Origin: Jaltomata sinuosa
Lineage: Eukaryota > Streptophyta > Magnoliopsida > Solanales > Solanaceae
DNA: 64,000 bases
Assembly: GCA_003996215.1 (NCBI GenBank)
Contig: QJPP01001837.1
Span: forward strand, 146,558-210,557
Direction: 5' to 3'
The notes under the pieces are model-generated. The model worked only from the letters and a program-made list of their open reading frames with translations, did not search any database and was not told the origin of the DNA. Shown here piece by piece: positions 10,924-23,736 of this stretch. Both the position numbers and the translations under genes were made by a program. How positions within the stretch are numbered: the stretch's first letter is position 1; every line of letters starts with the position of its first letter.

Positions 10924-13139
10924 TGTCATGCCCCGAGGCTACCCTCTAGGCGCAAGATGGTGCTTAGAGCCATAAGTGACCCCAAGCTAACCAATGGTCT
11001 GGCATAAACTAAACATTCTGATTAAAACAACATCTATGTGGAAGCTAAACTGGTTTCGTAACATAATTTTGAAATGTAAACCAATAATATCTGAACCGAT
11101 ATATATATAAAAGTCTGAGATGCTACTAATTATAAAAGCTGAAAACCTGACTCTATGTCTGAAAGCCTCTACTAAGATGAGATGCTGGGACAGGCCCCCA
11201 ACTAACTCTAAAAGTTTGAAAAATGAAATAAAGACTGCAATAAATGAATAATGTCCTATCCTTGAAGTATGAGGACTAACTAACTCTGCTGCTGAGAATA
11301 CTGGAAAATCAAACTAAGCGCTATCTAGATATTGAACGCCTGAACCTACATCATAATAGAATGTAGCATAAAAGTATGCATCAGTACTTTGAATGTAATG
11401 AGCATGCAGAATATGCATTAATATATATACATATATATACTGGATATGATAAGATAAACTGAACATGAAGGATAAAATAAAATACAAAACTGAAAGATAT
11501 AAACTGATGCAATGACCAAGTAGATATACATGCAACTGTAAAACACTGAACTGAATAACTGACTATATGGTCATGCAATACTGAATCTGAACTATGGGAG
11601 CTACTGTTAATCAACATACCCCAAGATGATCTAAATATGGGGCCAGCCTGTAACCCTGTCTAGAAGGGAGTTCATACCTTGCTAAGGGTACAAACATTCA
11701 CTGGCATGGATCCACTAATCTGATGTGCAAAAGGACTAAGGTGTCCAGCCTGATCTGATGGGTGACCCTTTAGAACCTAAGATGGTGTTATAGTTCTGGG
11801 ACTTAGGGACTTTTACTAAAGGTCTCAGCCTAACTGATGGGTGAGCCTTCATTACCTCATCCGCTCGGTGCTAAGTACTATTCCCCACTAAATAAATAAA
11901 TAAATAAATAAACTGACATACTGGATAGCTCAAAATACTAATTTCCTGAGAATGCAAAGTAATACTGAGGCTGAAAGCATTCTAATCATGTAATTTTAAA
12001 TAGCTTAGTATCTGACTAAAAATGCATGAAGTCTTAAACTGATCGGGTGTTCATAACCCACCATCCTAATGAATTGAACTACTCTTAATAATGCTAGATT
12101 CTGAATAGAGGATGCGGTTCATAATCATAGTTCAAAGTCATAATTTAACACATGCTTAAGGTTTTAGAATTATGAGTACATAATAATGTTGTACTTCAAG
12201 AAGACATGTAATAATATTCATACGTGGCAAGGAGACTAAAATATAAGAGGTTTATGAGATTCAGGAACCCTACTTCTTGATGACTAAACTAAAAACTGGA
12301 GAGAACTGATTTAACTTAGGGATTCAATGGGTGAAAGGATACCCATTGATGAATTCCCACATACCTGAGAGTAGAACCTTTGAAAGAATGTTTGAGTTTT
12401 GAGCCTGAAATTGAAGAACCCTTGTTTTTGCTTCGGAGAAGAAGAATGCTTCTTTTTGCCAAATTCTGCTAAGTGTAGATTGAAAACTGAGGGAATGAGG
12501 GGTTTGGGTAGTTTTAGGCTTAGTTAATTGTCTTAGACTAGTTAAAACGACATGGTTTAGTCTTTTAAAAAAGTAGAAAAGGTCTGAAATACCCCTAGGG
12601 ATTAATTAGAAAACTGCTAAAAACCTCGGGACATCGATCCATGGTTTGGTCGATGGACCGTGGTTTTGACCGATGGTCCATTGACTGAGTCATGGTTCTT
12701 GCCTTGGGGATTCTCTAATTTATTGATGCACGGATGACAGGACGGCCAGTGGATCAAAATGATAGACTATGTTTTAGCCGTGGTTCTTGGGCCTAAAACT
12801 GAGGGTCCTCTGAAGTGATGGACCACGGTTGACAGGATGGACCGTGGTTCTAATCTACGGTCTATGGATTCGTCTGTGGTTCTGAGATGGAAAATTGACA
12901 CTTATCTGATGGATAATTCACAAGTGACAGGATAGGCGATGGTTTCAAACCACGGTCCATGAAGTCACCCATAGAATGAAGGGAGACTAACTCCGAGGCC
13001 AAACCACAGATCAGACCATAGGTCGTGATTCTAAATGATGGCCCATGGTCTTGACCATGGTTTTTGGGAACTTAGAATTTTTTTGCATTTTTCCCACTAA
13101 GCCCTATACATAAGCTGGTTCAGATTCTGGGGTGTTACA
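10924..13139 (-). repeat. Element F: 3' LTR
   Basis: On the plus strand it runs TGTCATGCCCCGAGG ... GGGGTGTTACA. It is collinear with 19536-21710. It contains a TAAA microsatellite of six units at 11889-11912 (seven units in the partner LTR). A module at about 12630-13070 repeats GGACCGTGG/CCACGGTCC and CCATGG-type words in both orientations. Confidence 0.85.
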
Positions 13140-13339
13140 CTATCTCTCCCTTGGGATCATTCGTCCTCGAATAAATACTAAACAAGCGGAGTTTGGAGGG
13201 AAAGAGCTGCAATCCCTACCAACTGAGTTCTAAAAGATGATTTCTAACTGAATTGGGTCCTAAAAAAGGAAAGCATATGGATAATGAAAGAATAGTTGAG
13301 GGAACATGAAACTGAGGGGAACTACACATGACGAGACTG

Positions 13340-16013
13340 AGAAAACTGGAGAGGAACTATTACGTCAAGCTGAAGCTGAATCAGAGGGAAAGAGATGAGG
13401 TACTTGGTCATCATAGCTGCTTCTGCTTCCCAAGTAGCTCCCTCAACTGACTGATTTCTCCATAAAACTTTCACTGAAGTGACTTCCTTAGTTCTCAACC
13501 TATGAACCTGACAGTCAAGAATCTCAACTGGAACCTTTTTATAGGTGGGGCTATCCTTCACACCCACATTCTCTAATGGCATAATCGATGCCAGATCACT
13601 AACACACTTCTTCAACAATTAAAAACATGGAAAACTGGATGAACTTTTGCTAGCTCGACTGGCAACTCTAACTCATAATCCATATTACCAATCCTTCTCA
13701 GGATTCTGTAAGGACCTACATATTAGGGACTGAGCTTCCCTTTCATTCCAAACCTCATCACACCCTTCATAGGTGACACCCTCAAGAAAATCCAATCATC
13801 AATCTCAAACTCTAAGTCCCTTCTCCTCACGTCTGCATAGGACTTCTGATGACTCTGAGCAGTCCTTAACCTTTCCCTAATGAGCTAAACTTTCTCTATA
13901 GCCTCATGAACCAAATCTGGCCCAACCAAGGTTGCTTCACCTATCTCAAACCAGCCAACAGGTGATCTACACCTCCACCCATAAAGTTCCTCATACGGGG
14001 CCATCTGAATACTCGAATAAAAGCTGTTATTGTAGGTAAACTCTATAAGAGGTAAGTGATCATCCCAATTACCTTTGAAATTGATCACACAAGCCCTCAA
14101 CATATCCTCTAAGGTTTGGATGGTACACTCTTCTTGACCATCCATATGTGGATGAAATGCTGTGTTGAGATTTACTTGAGTACTAAGACCTTTCTAAAAC
14201 AATCTCCAGAACTAAGATGTAAACTGAGTACCCCTATCTGAGATGATAGACAAGCCCTATTCAACCTTACTATCTCACAAATGTAGAGTTCGGCATAATC
14301 CTCTAATAAATCTGTAGTCTTAACAGTCAAAAAGTGAGTTGACTTAGTCACCCTGTCCAGTATCACCCAAATAGAGTTATGCTGCTGGCGAGTACGAGGT
14401 AAACCTATAATAAAGTCTATATTGATCACTTACCACTTCCAAATAGGAATGCCAATATCCTAAGTCATACCTCCCGGTCTCTAATGTTTTACTTTCACTT
14501 GCTGACAGTTAGGACACTTAGCCACAAAATCTGTGATGTCCCACTTCATGCCATTCCACTAATAGATTTCCTGTAGATCATGATACATCTTGGTGAACCT
14601 GGATGAATAGAATATTTGGAACTATGAGCCTCTGTCAGGATCTACTACCTCAACTTATCCACATCAGGAACACATAAGTGACCTTGATAGCGAAGCACAC
14701 TATCTCTCCTTTGGGAGAAAACTTCTACCCTCTGCTGATAGACTGCACCTTTTAACTAAAGTAAGATGGGATCACTGTCTTGCTTCTCCTTCACCTCGAG
14801 TACTAGAGACCATTTTGGACTATCACACTGCCATCTTCTATGTCCGTAAGGCAAACTCCTACGTGAGCAAGCCTATGATATCCTTAGCTAATTCCTTCTT
14901 ATCTTCCTAAACATATGACACATTACCCATAGATAGTCTACTGAGTGCATCAGCCACTACATTAGCCTTACCCGAATGGTAGAGCACATTCATATCATAA
15001 TCCTTGAGAAACTTGAGCCACCTTCTCTGATAAATATTCAACTCCTTCTGGGTGAACACATACTAGAGGCTCTTATGTTTTGTAAACACATCCACATGGA
15101 CACCATACAAGTAGTGTCTCCAAATCTTTAAGGCAAAAACAACTGCTGCCAACTCAAGGTCATGAGTCGGATAGTTCTTCTCATGAATCTTAAGATATCA
15201 GGAGACATAAACGATGACCTTACCATGTTGTATCAAGACACAACCCAAGATTGAGTAGAGTTAAAATTAGAGTTGTGGTCAACCTGGTCTTCAACTCTTG
15301 GAATTTTTCTCACACTCATCTGACCACTGGAACTTAACCTTTTATTGAGTTAATTTTGTCAATTGGGAAGCTATGGATAAAAATCCTTCAGCCAATCTAC
15401 TATAGTAACCAGCAAAACCCAAAAAGCTTCTTATGTCTATCAGAGAGGTGGGTCTGGGTCAGTTCTTCACTGCCTCTATCTTCTGCGAATCCACTCAAAT
15501 GACCTTATTAGACACCACATAACAAAGGAAGGCAACTGACTTCAACCAGAATTTACATTTACTAAATTTTGTGAATAACTGGCGATCCTTGAGAGTTTGC
15601 AGCACAACTTTCAAATGATTCACATGCTCCCCTTCACTCCGAGAATACACAAGGATATCATCAATGAAGAAAATGATGAACATGTCTAAGTACTGCTTGA
15701 ACACCCTGTTCATCAAATCCATAAAAGCTGTTGGAGAATTTGTTAGTCTAAAATACATAACTACAAATTCATAGTGACCATACTGAGTTCTAAAAGCTAT
15801 CTTTGGAATGTCACAATCTCTGACTCTGAGCTGATGATAACGTGACCTGAGGTCTATCTTAGAAAAGAAACTGACACCTTGAAGTTGGTCGAACAAGTCA
15901 TCAATCTTGGGAATAGGATATTTGTTTTGATTGTGACTTTGTTTAACTAATAGTAGTCGATGCACATCCTGAGAGAACCATCTTTCTTATGCACGAAAAG
16001 GATTGGAGCACCC
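13340..16013 (-). pseudogene. Element F pol, C-terminal part: RT palm to chromodomain
   Basis: Read on the minus strand. RT palm is at 15965-15495 (DDLFDQLQGVSFFSKIDLRS, then FFIDDILVYSRS with the catalytic IDD pair). RNase H and connection follow at about 15480-14980, with stops. The integrase zinc finger and catalytic core are at about 14650-13900 (IGLPRTRQQH, SDRGTQF-like, HPHMDGQEECTIQTLEDMLRAC; the usual QSER glutamate region is altered). The chromodomain is at 13618-13370 (EVTSVKVLWRNQ...EGATWEAEA). These are the enzymes for cDNA synthesis and integration, and a histone-tail reader that steers insertion. Many stops and frame changes make it inactive. The expected N-terminal continuation of RT lies beyond the solo LTR at 17388. 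Confidence 0.8.
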
Positions 16014-17387
16014 TAATAAGTCGGTATTTTACCTACTTATTTAGCCTTTAAGTTTATGATTTTGCTAAGAATAAAAGGAAAAATAGTGCAATTGACACGG
16101 ATTACTTCTATTTTGCAGGTTTTTGCATTTTAGAAGTGTTCGAGAAGAATTTGGATGAAAAAAAGTCAAAAGGAAGATATTCAGAGAAACAAGTAGATGG
16201 AAGCTGTACATGCCTTCGCGAATGCGAAGGCAAGCAGTGTCAAAGCTCTGCAAACGTGGTGGGCCACCTGCGAATGTGAAGGTCAACCAGACAAAGACTC
16301 TTTGTGAATGCGGTGGACACCACGTGAATGAAAAGAAGGGAAGAAGCTGCGAGGGAAAATTTGGAAATTTCACCTTTTGGAAACCCCAATCCACATAAAA
16401 TACTTTCAAGCTGTCTTGAAACATATCTTTGGCTATTTTCACAATTTTTGAGCAAGTTTAGGAGCAAGGTTCATCAACCAACACCATAGGAGTGAAGATT
16501 TGGATGCTTTGTATTGTAAAATCTTTAGATTCCATTCTTCATCTCTTGTTCTTAATTGCTGTTTATTTAGTGTGATTGTTGACTTGAGATTTTGGGTTTG
16601 TATTAGAGATAATACTTTTGGTGTGATTGTTGACTTGAGATTTTGGGTTTGTATTAGAGATAATACTTTGTGGATTTTTGATTCTAAATCTAGATTTATT
16701 CTTCTTTGATTATTTGGGTCTATTGAATCCCCCATTCATTGAATTTATAGTCAATGGTTGCAAACATTGACTTAGCTTACTGATTTGGGTTATTGCTCGA
16801 GAGAGAATTTTCCTAAATTTGGGAAGATTTAATAGTGGGAGCTTGGGAATCCATCTAGATTGGAGGCTAGAGATAGCTCCAATCACGGAATCTCCTATTT
16901 AAAGGTCCGAGCTAGAGATAGGACGACCTCTCCAAGTTAATTGGTTGCTTGTTTATCGCACCGAATGATGTTCTAACCAAAATCATTCAGAAATATGGAT
17001 GTTGATCGAGAGATAGCACTTCACACCTATGACCAAGACTACCTAAGTGTCAATCTGGTGCAAGTCTTGTAAATTTGAATTCCCAATCCCTTATCTCCCT
17101 TGTTATCCTTGCTTGGCAAAAGCAAGGTGAAAGCCATTAATCACCTATATTTTATTTGTTTTGTTTCTTTATCTTTTAGGTATAGTTAAAACCCCCACTT
17201 TTTAGATACATTTCCCCTTTTTGTTATTTGAACTTCAATAAGTTGCTTTTATTCTTTACTAGATCGATCATGACTACATTGTTCCCTTGGGTTCGACCCC
17301 AACACCCATTGGGAATTATAAATTTTGTTTTGACTATGCGATCGCCGTGACCTTCTTAATTAGAGAGCACGATTTGAGCATTTATCA
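16014..17387 (+). mobile_element. Solo LTR L inserted in the F reverse transcriptase
   Basis: The 1374-bp insertion starts TAATAAGTCGGTATTTTACC and ends GAGCATTTATCA. It has the same start, end and internal landmarks as the E LTR (8918-10419), with no internal region or second LTR. It splits RT between the VHKKDGS-like block and the GFIRPS-like block. The flanking 5-mers (CACCC and AAGCC) match at only three positions, so the target duplication has decayed or was altered. A module at 16205-16350 includes CCTTCGC (16213-16219) and GCGAAGG (16224-16230), a perfect 7-bp hairpin with loop GAAT. Confidence 0.8.
16571..16669 (+). repeat. 51-bp tandem duplication inside solo LTR L
   Basis: Two copies of a unit beginning TGTGATTGTTGACTTGAG start at 16571 and 16622 and are identical over at least 48 bp. 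The identity suggests a recent slippage or duplication event within an older LTR. Confidence 0.85.
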
Positions 17388-18054
17388 AAGCCCATCGAGA
17401 GATGCTGGGTCTGATGAAGCCCTTATCTAGAAGGTCTTTCAACTATTCCTTTAAATCCTTAAGCTTGGTTGGAGCCATTATGTATGGTGGAATCGAGATA
17501 GGGTGAGTATATAGAAGGAGATCTATTCTGAAGTTAATTTCCTGCTTGGGAGGAACTCCAGGCATATCTTCTAGAAACACTTCTAGGAATTCATTAACCA
17601 CTGGCACTGACTCAAGAGTTGGGGTTTCAGAATTTGAATTTTTAAGCCGAACAAGATGATAAATACACCCTTTAGAAATCATTTTTCTGGCCTTATGGTA
17701 AGAGATGAACTGACCTACAGGCACTGAGGTACTACCCTTTTATTTTAAGACTGGATCATTAGGAAACTGGAACAAAACTATCCTGGTTACATAATCGACT
17801 GAGGCATAACAAGAATGTAACCAGTCCATGCCTAGAATAATATCGAAGTCTGTCATATCTAACTCTACAAGATCGACTGAGGTAACTTTATGAGAAACTG
17901 AGACCGGGTAGTTTTTATATACCCGTCTGGCTATGACTAAATCACTAACAACAGTAGAGACTGAGAAAGGTTCTGGGAGGATTTCTGGATTGACACCAAA
18001 GTGTACTGCTATATAAGGAGTTACAAAATAAAGTGTAGCTCTGGGGTCTAACAA
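17388..18054 (-). pseudogene. Element F protease and RT N-terminal part
   Basis: The minus-strand protease piece (18054-17740) begins LDPRATLYF where chromovirus proteases have LDPGATLSF, so the glycine of the catalytic triad motif is replaced by Arg. It continues to DIILGMDWL. RT begins in 17724-17443 with ESVPVVNEFLEVF and VPPKQEINFRIDLL, the usual linker and RT entry, and ends at the solo LTR. The mutated active site and stops show decay. In the intact element this would be one polyprotein with the sequence at 13340-16013. Confidence 0.75.
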
Positions 18055-19323
18055 TTCATAAATATCAGTATGAAAGACTCATAACGTACCCATGACAACA
18101 TCCGGGGAATCCTCCTGGTCCTGTCAAGTCTAAAGAGCATAAAGTCTGTTTTGGCTGTGACTGCTACTTATACTAGATGAGGCACCCTGCTGAGTTGAGC
18201 AACCTACTGGAGCTGCTGAGGGGTTGGCCTTATTTTGCTGATCAGTATCCATGCCCTTCTGTAAAGCCGCTGGGCACTATTTCATCCTATGACCTGGCTT
18301 GCCATATCCAAAACAATTTTCACTACCAGCCATGTACTCACCTTGGTGTTTCCTACCATACTTCTTGCAAACTGGATGAGTACGCCCACTAGTGACACTA
18401 CCTTATGACTTAGTGCTTGGTGCCTTATCTCACTGATCCTACCTGAATTTGGGCACTGGGGCACTAACAGAGGATGGGGATGGAGTTGAAGATTTTTGGC
18501 AGAACTGAGAGGGGTTACTATTATCTGACCTCTGCTGAGAATAACTGAAGCTACCTGTTATGTCCCTCTTATTATCTCTTTCCCTTTCTTTGATATTTTT
18601 CTCCTCAATTTGCTGGGCATGATCATCAACCTAGAGATATCCATTTCCTTCACCATTATAGCAGTCCTACACTCCTTAACAACATCTTCGAAAACACCTG
18701 ACATAAACTTACTCATACGAGCTCTGGAACCAATTACCATAGCTGTAGCATACTTTGACAGCTGAGTAAATTTGAGAGAATACTCGTTCACACTCATGTC
18801 ACCCTAACTCAAATTGATGAACTCCTGAACCTTGGCTTCCCTTAATCAAGTGGGAAGAACATGTCCAGAAAAGCAGTCATAAATTTATCCCAATCCACTA
18901 GGCCTATATTGTCAACCATAACTTCTTTCCACAACTTGTACCAAGTTTGAGCCACTCCTTTCAACTAATAAGCAACCAAGTCTACACTTTCAACTGGAGT
19001 GACACCCATAATCTATGTAACCTTCTGGATGTCATCAAAGAATTCTTATGGATCCTCCTCAGCCTTAAAACCATGGAACTTGAGAGGGTTTATCTGAGTA
19101 AAGTCTCAGACTTTAGCTGCTTCTGAATTATTCTGTGGGTTAACTGGTGCCACAACCTGCTGGTTCACTTGAGTAGTCATGGCCTAAGCTAACCCCTGAA
19201 AAGTAGCCCTGAATGCAGTGTGAGTGACTTGCATATTCAAGGGGTCTACTGGAATGGGTGGTGTTTGCTGGTTTCCATTACCGTTGCCATTTCTCCTTCC
19301 GTTTGTTCTTCTAGGAGGCATTT
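18055..19323 (-). pseudogene. Element F gag
   Basis: The start is the ATG complementary to 19321-19323 (MPPRRTNGRR), matching the MPPCRTNAR start of element I. The frame is interrupted by several stops; the clearest piece is 18797-18558 (SLKFTQLSKYA, then MSKFMSGVFEDVVKECRTAIM), a typical chromovirus gag core. A zinc-knuckle-like CFGYGKPGHRMK stretch is encoded near 18320-18270. Gag makes the particle and binds RNA. This copy is dead. Confidence 0.7.
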
Positions 19324-19519
19324 TCTATAACGCGTAGAGCATGAGTTAGAAGAAGATTAAATAAAGTTCACACTCTCGCATGATATAGAACATAAAGAAA
19401 AGAATTTTTTCCTAAATACGTCTTATAGCCTCTCTCTCATAAGTGTGGCGTTCTTCACATCCATGAAAAAGACTCTACTTGATGTGGATTTTAGACACCC
19501 TAGGACACATAATCCTGAT

Positions 19520-19531
19520 GCTTTGATATCA
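19520..19531 (-). promoter_or_regulatory. Primer binding site of F
   Basis: On the minus strand TGATATCAAAGC matches 10 of 12 bases of TGGTATCAGAGC, the initiator tRNA-Met primer site, a few bases after the 5' LTR end. Confidence 0.6.
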
Positions 19532-19535
19532 AGTT

Positions 19536-21710
19536 TGTCATGCCCCGAGGTGACCCCCTAAATATAATGCGGTGCTGAGAGCCACAAGTGACCCCAAGCT
19601 AATCCATGGTTTGGCATAAACTAAAAATTTTGATTAAAATAATATATGTGCGGAAGCTAAACTAGTTTCATAACATAAGTTAGAAATGTAAACTAATAAT
19701 CTCTTAATCAATATATATATAAAAGTATGAGATACTATTAACTATAAAAGCTGAAAAATTGACTTTATGTCTGAAAGCCTCTACTGAGATGAGCTGCTGA
19801 GACAAGCCCCCAGCTAACTCTAAAAGTCTGAAAAATGAAATAAAGACTCTAATAAATGAATAATGTCCTCTCCTTGAAGTATGAGGACTAACCAACTCTG
19901 CTGCTGAGAATACTGGAAAATCTAACTAAGCGCTATCTAGATGCTGAACGCCTGAACCTACATCATAATAGGATGTAGCACAAAAGTATGCATCAGTACT
20001 TTGAATGTATTGATCATGCAGAATATGCACTAATCTATATATATATATATATACACAAGATATGATAAGATAAACTAAACTGAAACACAAAACTGAAAGA
20101 TATAAACTGATGCAATGGCCAAGTAGATATACATGCAACTGTACAACACTGTACTGAACAACTGACTACATGGTCATGCAATACTAAATCTGAACTGCGG
20201 AAGCTACTGTTAACCAACATACCCCAAGCTAATCCAACTATGGGGAAAACTTATAACCCTGGCTGGGAGGGCGTTCATACCTTGCTAATGGTACAAACAT
20301 TTACTGGTGTAGATCCACTAATCTGCTGTACAAAAGGACTAAGGTGTCAAGCCTGATCTGATGGGTGACCCTTTAGAACCTACAATGTCACCATAGTTCT
20401 GGGACTTAGGGACTTCTACTAAAGGTCTCAGCCTAACTAACATGTGATTCTTCATCCCCTCGCCCGCTCGGTGCTAAGTACTACTCCCTACTAAATAAAT
20501 AAATAAATAAATAAATAAACTGACATACTGGATAGCTCAAAATACTAATTTCCTGAGAGTGTAAAGTAATACTGAGACTGAAAGCATTCTAATTATGTGC
20601 TTCTAAATAACTGAGTATCTGACTAAAAATGCATGAAGTCTTATGCTGATCGGGTGCTCATAACCCACCATCCTAATAAATTTAACTACTCTTAACAATA
20701 TTAGATTCTGAATAGAGGATGCAGTTCATAATCATAGTTCAAAGTCATGAAATATTGGACATCAAGAAAATATGTAATAATATTCATAAGTGGCAAGGAG
20801 ACTGAAATACAAGAGGTTCATGAGATTCAGGAACCCGAGGTCCTGAAGACTAAACTGAAAACTGGAGAACTAATTTAACTTAGGAACTCAATGGGTGAAA
20901 GGATACCCATTGATGAATTCACACATACCTTAGAGTAGAACCTATGAAAGAATCTTTGAGTTTTGAGCCTAAAATTGAAGAACCCTGGTTTTTTCTTTAG
21001 AGAAGAAAAACACTTCATTTTGCCAAATTTGCTAAGTGTCGATTGAAAAATGAGGGAATGAGGGGTTTGGGTAGTTTTAGGCTTAGTTATTGGTATTAGG
21101 CTTGTTAAAATGATGTGGATTAGCCTTTTAAATGAGTAGGAAAGGTCTAAAATACCCTTGGGGATTATTAGAAAACTGCTAAAAATCTCAGGACATCGAT
21201 CCACGATTTGGTTGATGAACCATGGTTCTGACTGATGGACCATCGACTGAGTCATGGTTCTTGCCTTGGGGGTTTAGGGGTTCTCTGATTTATTGATGCA
21301 TGGATGACAGGATGGTCTGTGGATCAAAATGATAGACTATTGTTTTAGCCATGGTTCTTGGGCCCAAAACTGAGGGTCCTTTCAAGAGCTGGACCACGGT
21401 TGACAGGATGGACCGTGGTACTAAACTACAGTCCATGGATTCGTCTGTGGTTCTGAGATGGAAAACTGGCACTTCTTTGATGGACAATCCACGAGTGATA
21501 GGATAGGCCGTGGTTTCAAACCATGATCCGTAAAGTCACCCGTAAAATAAAGGGAGACCAACTCTGAGGCTAGACCACATATTAGACTATAGGTTGTGAT
21601 TCTGAATGACGGCCTGTGATCCTGATCGTGGTTTCTGAGAACTTGGAATTTTTCTGCATTTTTCTCACTAAGCCCTATACAGAAGCTGGTTCAGATTTTG
21701 GGGTGTTATA
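19536..21710 (-). repeat. Element F: 5' LTR
   Basis: It is collinear with the left LTR at 10924-13139 over 2.2 kb, with the same ends (TGTCATGCCCCGAGG ... GGGGTGTTATA). It has a seven-unit TAAA run at 20492-20519, an AT-dinucleotide run near 20033-20054 and the GGACCGTGG-type module at about 21185-21620. The visible divergence between the two LTRs suggests F is not young. Confidence 0.85.
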
Positions 21711-21715
21711 AATTT

Positions 21716-23736
21716 TTCCCACCCTCACAGATGTTGCAATTGAGAGATGAGATTACAATCTTTTGCCAATTTCCAGATGAACTATTGCATGAGGTGTGGT
21801 TAAGGTTCAATAAGAATTTGTTTCTATGGTTGAACCATGGTCTACCAGAAGGGATTCTACTCCAAAGCTTCTATCGGGCACTTAATTCTATGAACAAGTT
21901 GGTTGATAACAATATTGCGGGTAAATCCATTATGGATCAATCTTATGGTCTTGCTTCATCTCTTTTGGATAGAATGATGAAAATATATAGATTATGGCAT
22001 ACAAAAGAGGCTGAAGTTTCTATGGGTGTCAGCTCTTCCATAATGACCAATGAAATGAGGAATAAAAAAGAAGAATGAGACAAGGCCATGGTTAAGATGA
22101 TGACCCAAATTTAGTTATTAGCCAAGCACATGATGGGTGCCAGAACTAAGAGTGTGAAAGCTGTTGGAGCTTATGGTGCTAAGAGACATGATGAAAGTGG
22201 TTTCTATTCATCAATTGATGAAGAAGCTTATAATTTGATAGCAGGTTCTCACCCGGGGTACCAAGGTGCTAATCAAGGCCCTTGGAGACCTAGGGATGTG
22301 AATCAAGGTTGGAACCGGGAAAGAGGTAACCAATGGAGAGACCGTGAGCAAGGTAGGGATCATGATGGTCCTTGGAGAGATCGTGAAAGAGAAGGTGATC
22401 GCTATAATCACTGAAGTGGTAACCTATATGTGCCTCCACCCAAGGTAGACACTTCTCCATTCCAACCAATTGTTAGTAACCTTGCTAGTTCAAAATTAGA
22501 AGAGATATTGGAAGTTGTGTTAAAAAAAGTAGAGTCCACGGATAACAGAGTGAGAGACTTGAAGGTGATGTGTCTACCCTTCACCAAACTATAAGCTCTC
22601 ATTCGGCATTGATCAAACACTTGGAAGCTCAAATGAACCATCTATCTACTCAAATGAACCCCTGAATGAAGGGCACTCTTCCTAGTGATACTCTTTCTAA
22701 CCCAAAAACTGATGACCTTGTCATGGCTATAGTCACTAGGAGTGGAAAGATTCTTGATAAAGCTGGTGATGGAACCAAAGAAGTTGCACTTGAAAAAAGA
22801 AAGAGTGAAGATCTGGAGATTGGGGTAAAGCTTAGTACACCCAATGTTGTTGTTGATGATGATTGCTTGAATGAGGAGAGGGACAAGATTAAAATGCCTT
22901 CTCAAGTTGCAATTGACCTAGAGGAGGAGAAAAAGGAAGCAATTTCTAGTGAGCCAAGGCCATTGCCTAAAGTTCCTCCCCCGTATCCCCAGAGATTAAT
23001 GAAGAAAAAGGAAGATAACCGATTCAAGAAATTTGTAGACATGTTCAGCAAATTATCTATAAATATTCATTTGGTTAACACTCTCATGCTAATGCCAGGC
23101 TATGCTAAATTCTTGAAGGAATTGTTGAAAAAGAAGAGAGTAATTGATGTGGGGATGGTGAAAGTGTCCCACAATTATAGTGCAGCCATGGCAAGCAATA
23201 TGGCCATCAAGAGGGAAGATCCAGGAGCTTTTACCATCCCTTGTACTATTGGCATCTACTTGTTCAAAAAGGCCTTATGTAACCTCGGGGCAAGCATCAA
23301 GTTGATGCCCCTTGTGATCTTCAAAAAGTTAGGTTTGGGTTCTCCCAAACCAACACCGATGAGGTTGCTAATGGCTGACCATTCTATAAAATGCTCGGTT
23401 GGCATCTTGTTTGATTTATTGGTGAAGGTGGACAAGTTCATCTTGCCAGCTGATTTCGTGGTACTAGATTGTGATATTGACCTTGAGGTGCCCATCATTC
23501 TAGGGCACCCATTCTTAGAAACCAGAAAGGCTTTTGTTGATGTGGAACTAGGAGAGCTTAAATTCCGGGTGGGAAGTGAGGAGGTCACATTCAATGTATG
23601 TCAACCTATGAAGCCCCCAGATGAATATTGGTTTGTGTCCATAATTGCCACCAAGGACGAGTTGGTTGAAAGTCCATGTGAAGATGAGATTAGGGAGGAC
23701 CCGCTGAATGATCAACTTTCTTTCTATGATGTTTGA
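21716..23736 (+). pseudogene. Element E gag C-terminal part and protease
   Basis: The frame resumes after F with PPSQMLQLRDEI and continues as gag to LLDRMMKIYRLWHTKEAE. Stops are at 22076, 22112 and 22412, and there is a frame change near 22540. A basic Arg/Gly/Trp-rich stretch (22240-22410) is the nucleic-acid-binding part. From 22666 an open frame of 356 codons carries AIVTRSGKILDKAG, the YPQRLMKKKEDNRFKKF block and a retropepsin-like domain near 23260-23560. Its active-site motif reads LCNLGASIKLMPL where A and D have LCDLGASINLMPL: the catalytic Asp codon is AAC (23281-23283). This copy of the protease should therefore be inactive even where its frame is open. No RT or integrase follows. 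Confidence 0.8.

Larger units (their letters stand above)
10924..21710 (-). mobile_element. Element F: Ty3/gypsy chromovirus, nested in E gag
   Basis: The 10.8-kb element is flanked by AATTT on both sides (10919-10923 and 21711-21715), has two LTRs of about 2.2 kb (10924-13139 and 19536-21710), and has minus-strand gag, protease, RT, RNase H, integrase and chromodomain remnants in that order. The primer site next to the right LTR resembles the initiator tRNA-Met type. It interrupts the E gag frame exactly between ...LDQF and PPSQM.... All its coding parts carry many stops. A solo LTR (L) sits inside its RT. The gag-to-chromodomain order and the chromodomain place it among Tekay/Del-like chromoviruses. 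Confidence 0.9.

Noticed and set aside
11314..11617. Tyr/Leu-rich small frames on the minus strand at 11314-11617 and 19926-20220
   Set aside because: They are the same LTR position in the two F LTRs, with low-complexity composition and no conserved start. Not treated as membrane-protein genes.
16009..17392. Perfect target duplication for solo LTR L
   Set aside because: The flanking 5-mers CACCC and AAGCC match at only three positions, so it is described as decayed rather than claimed.
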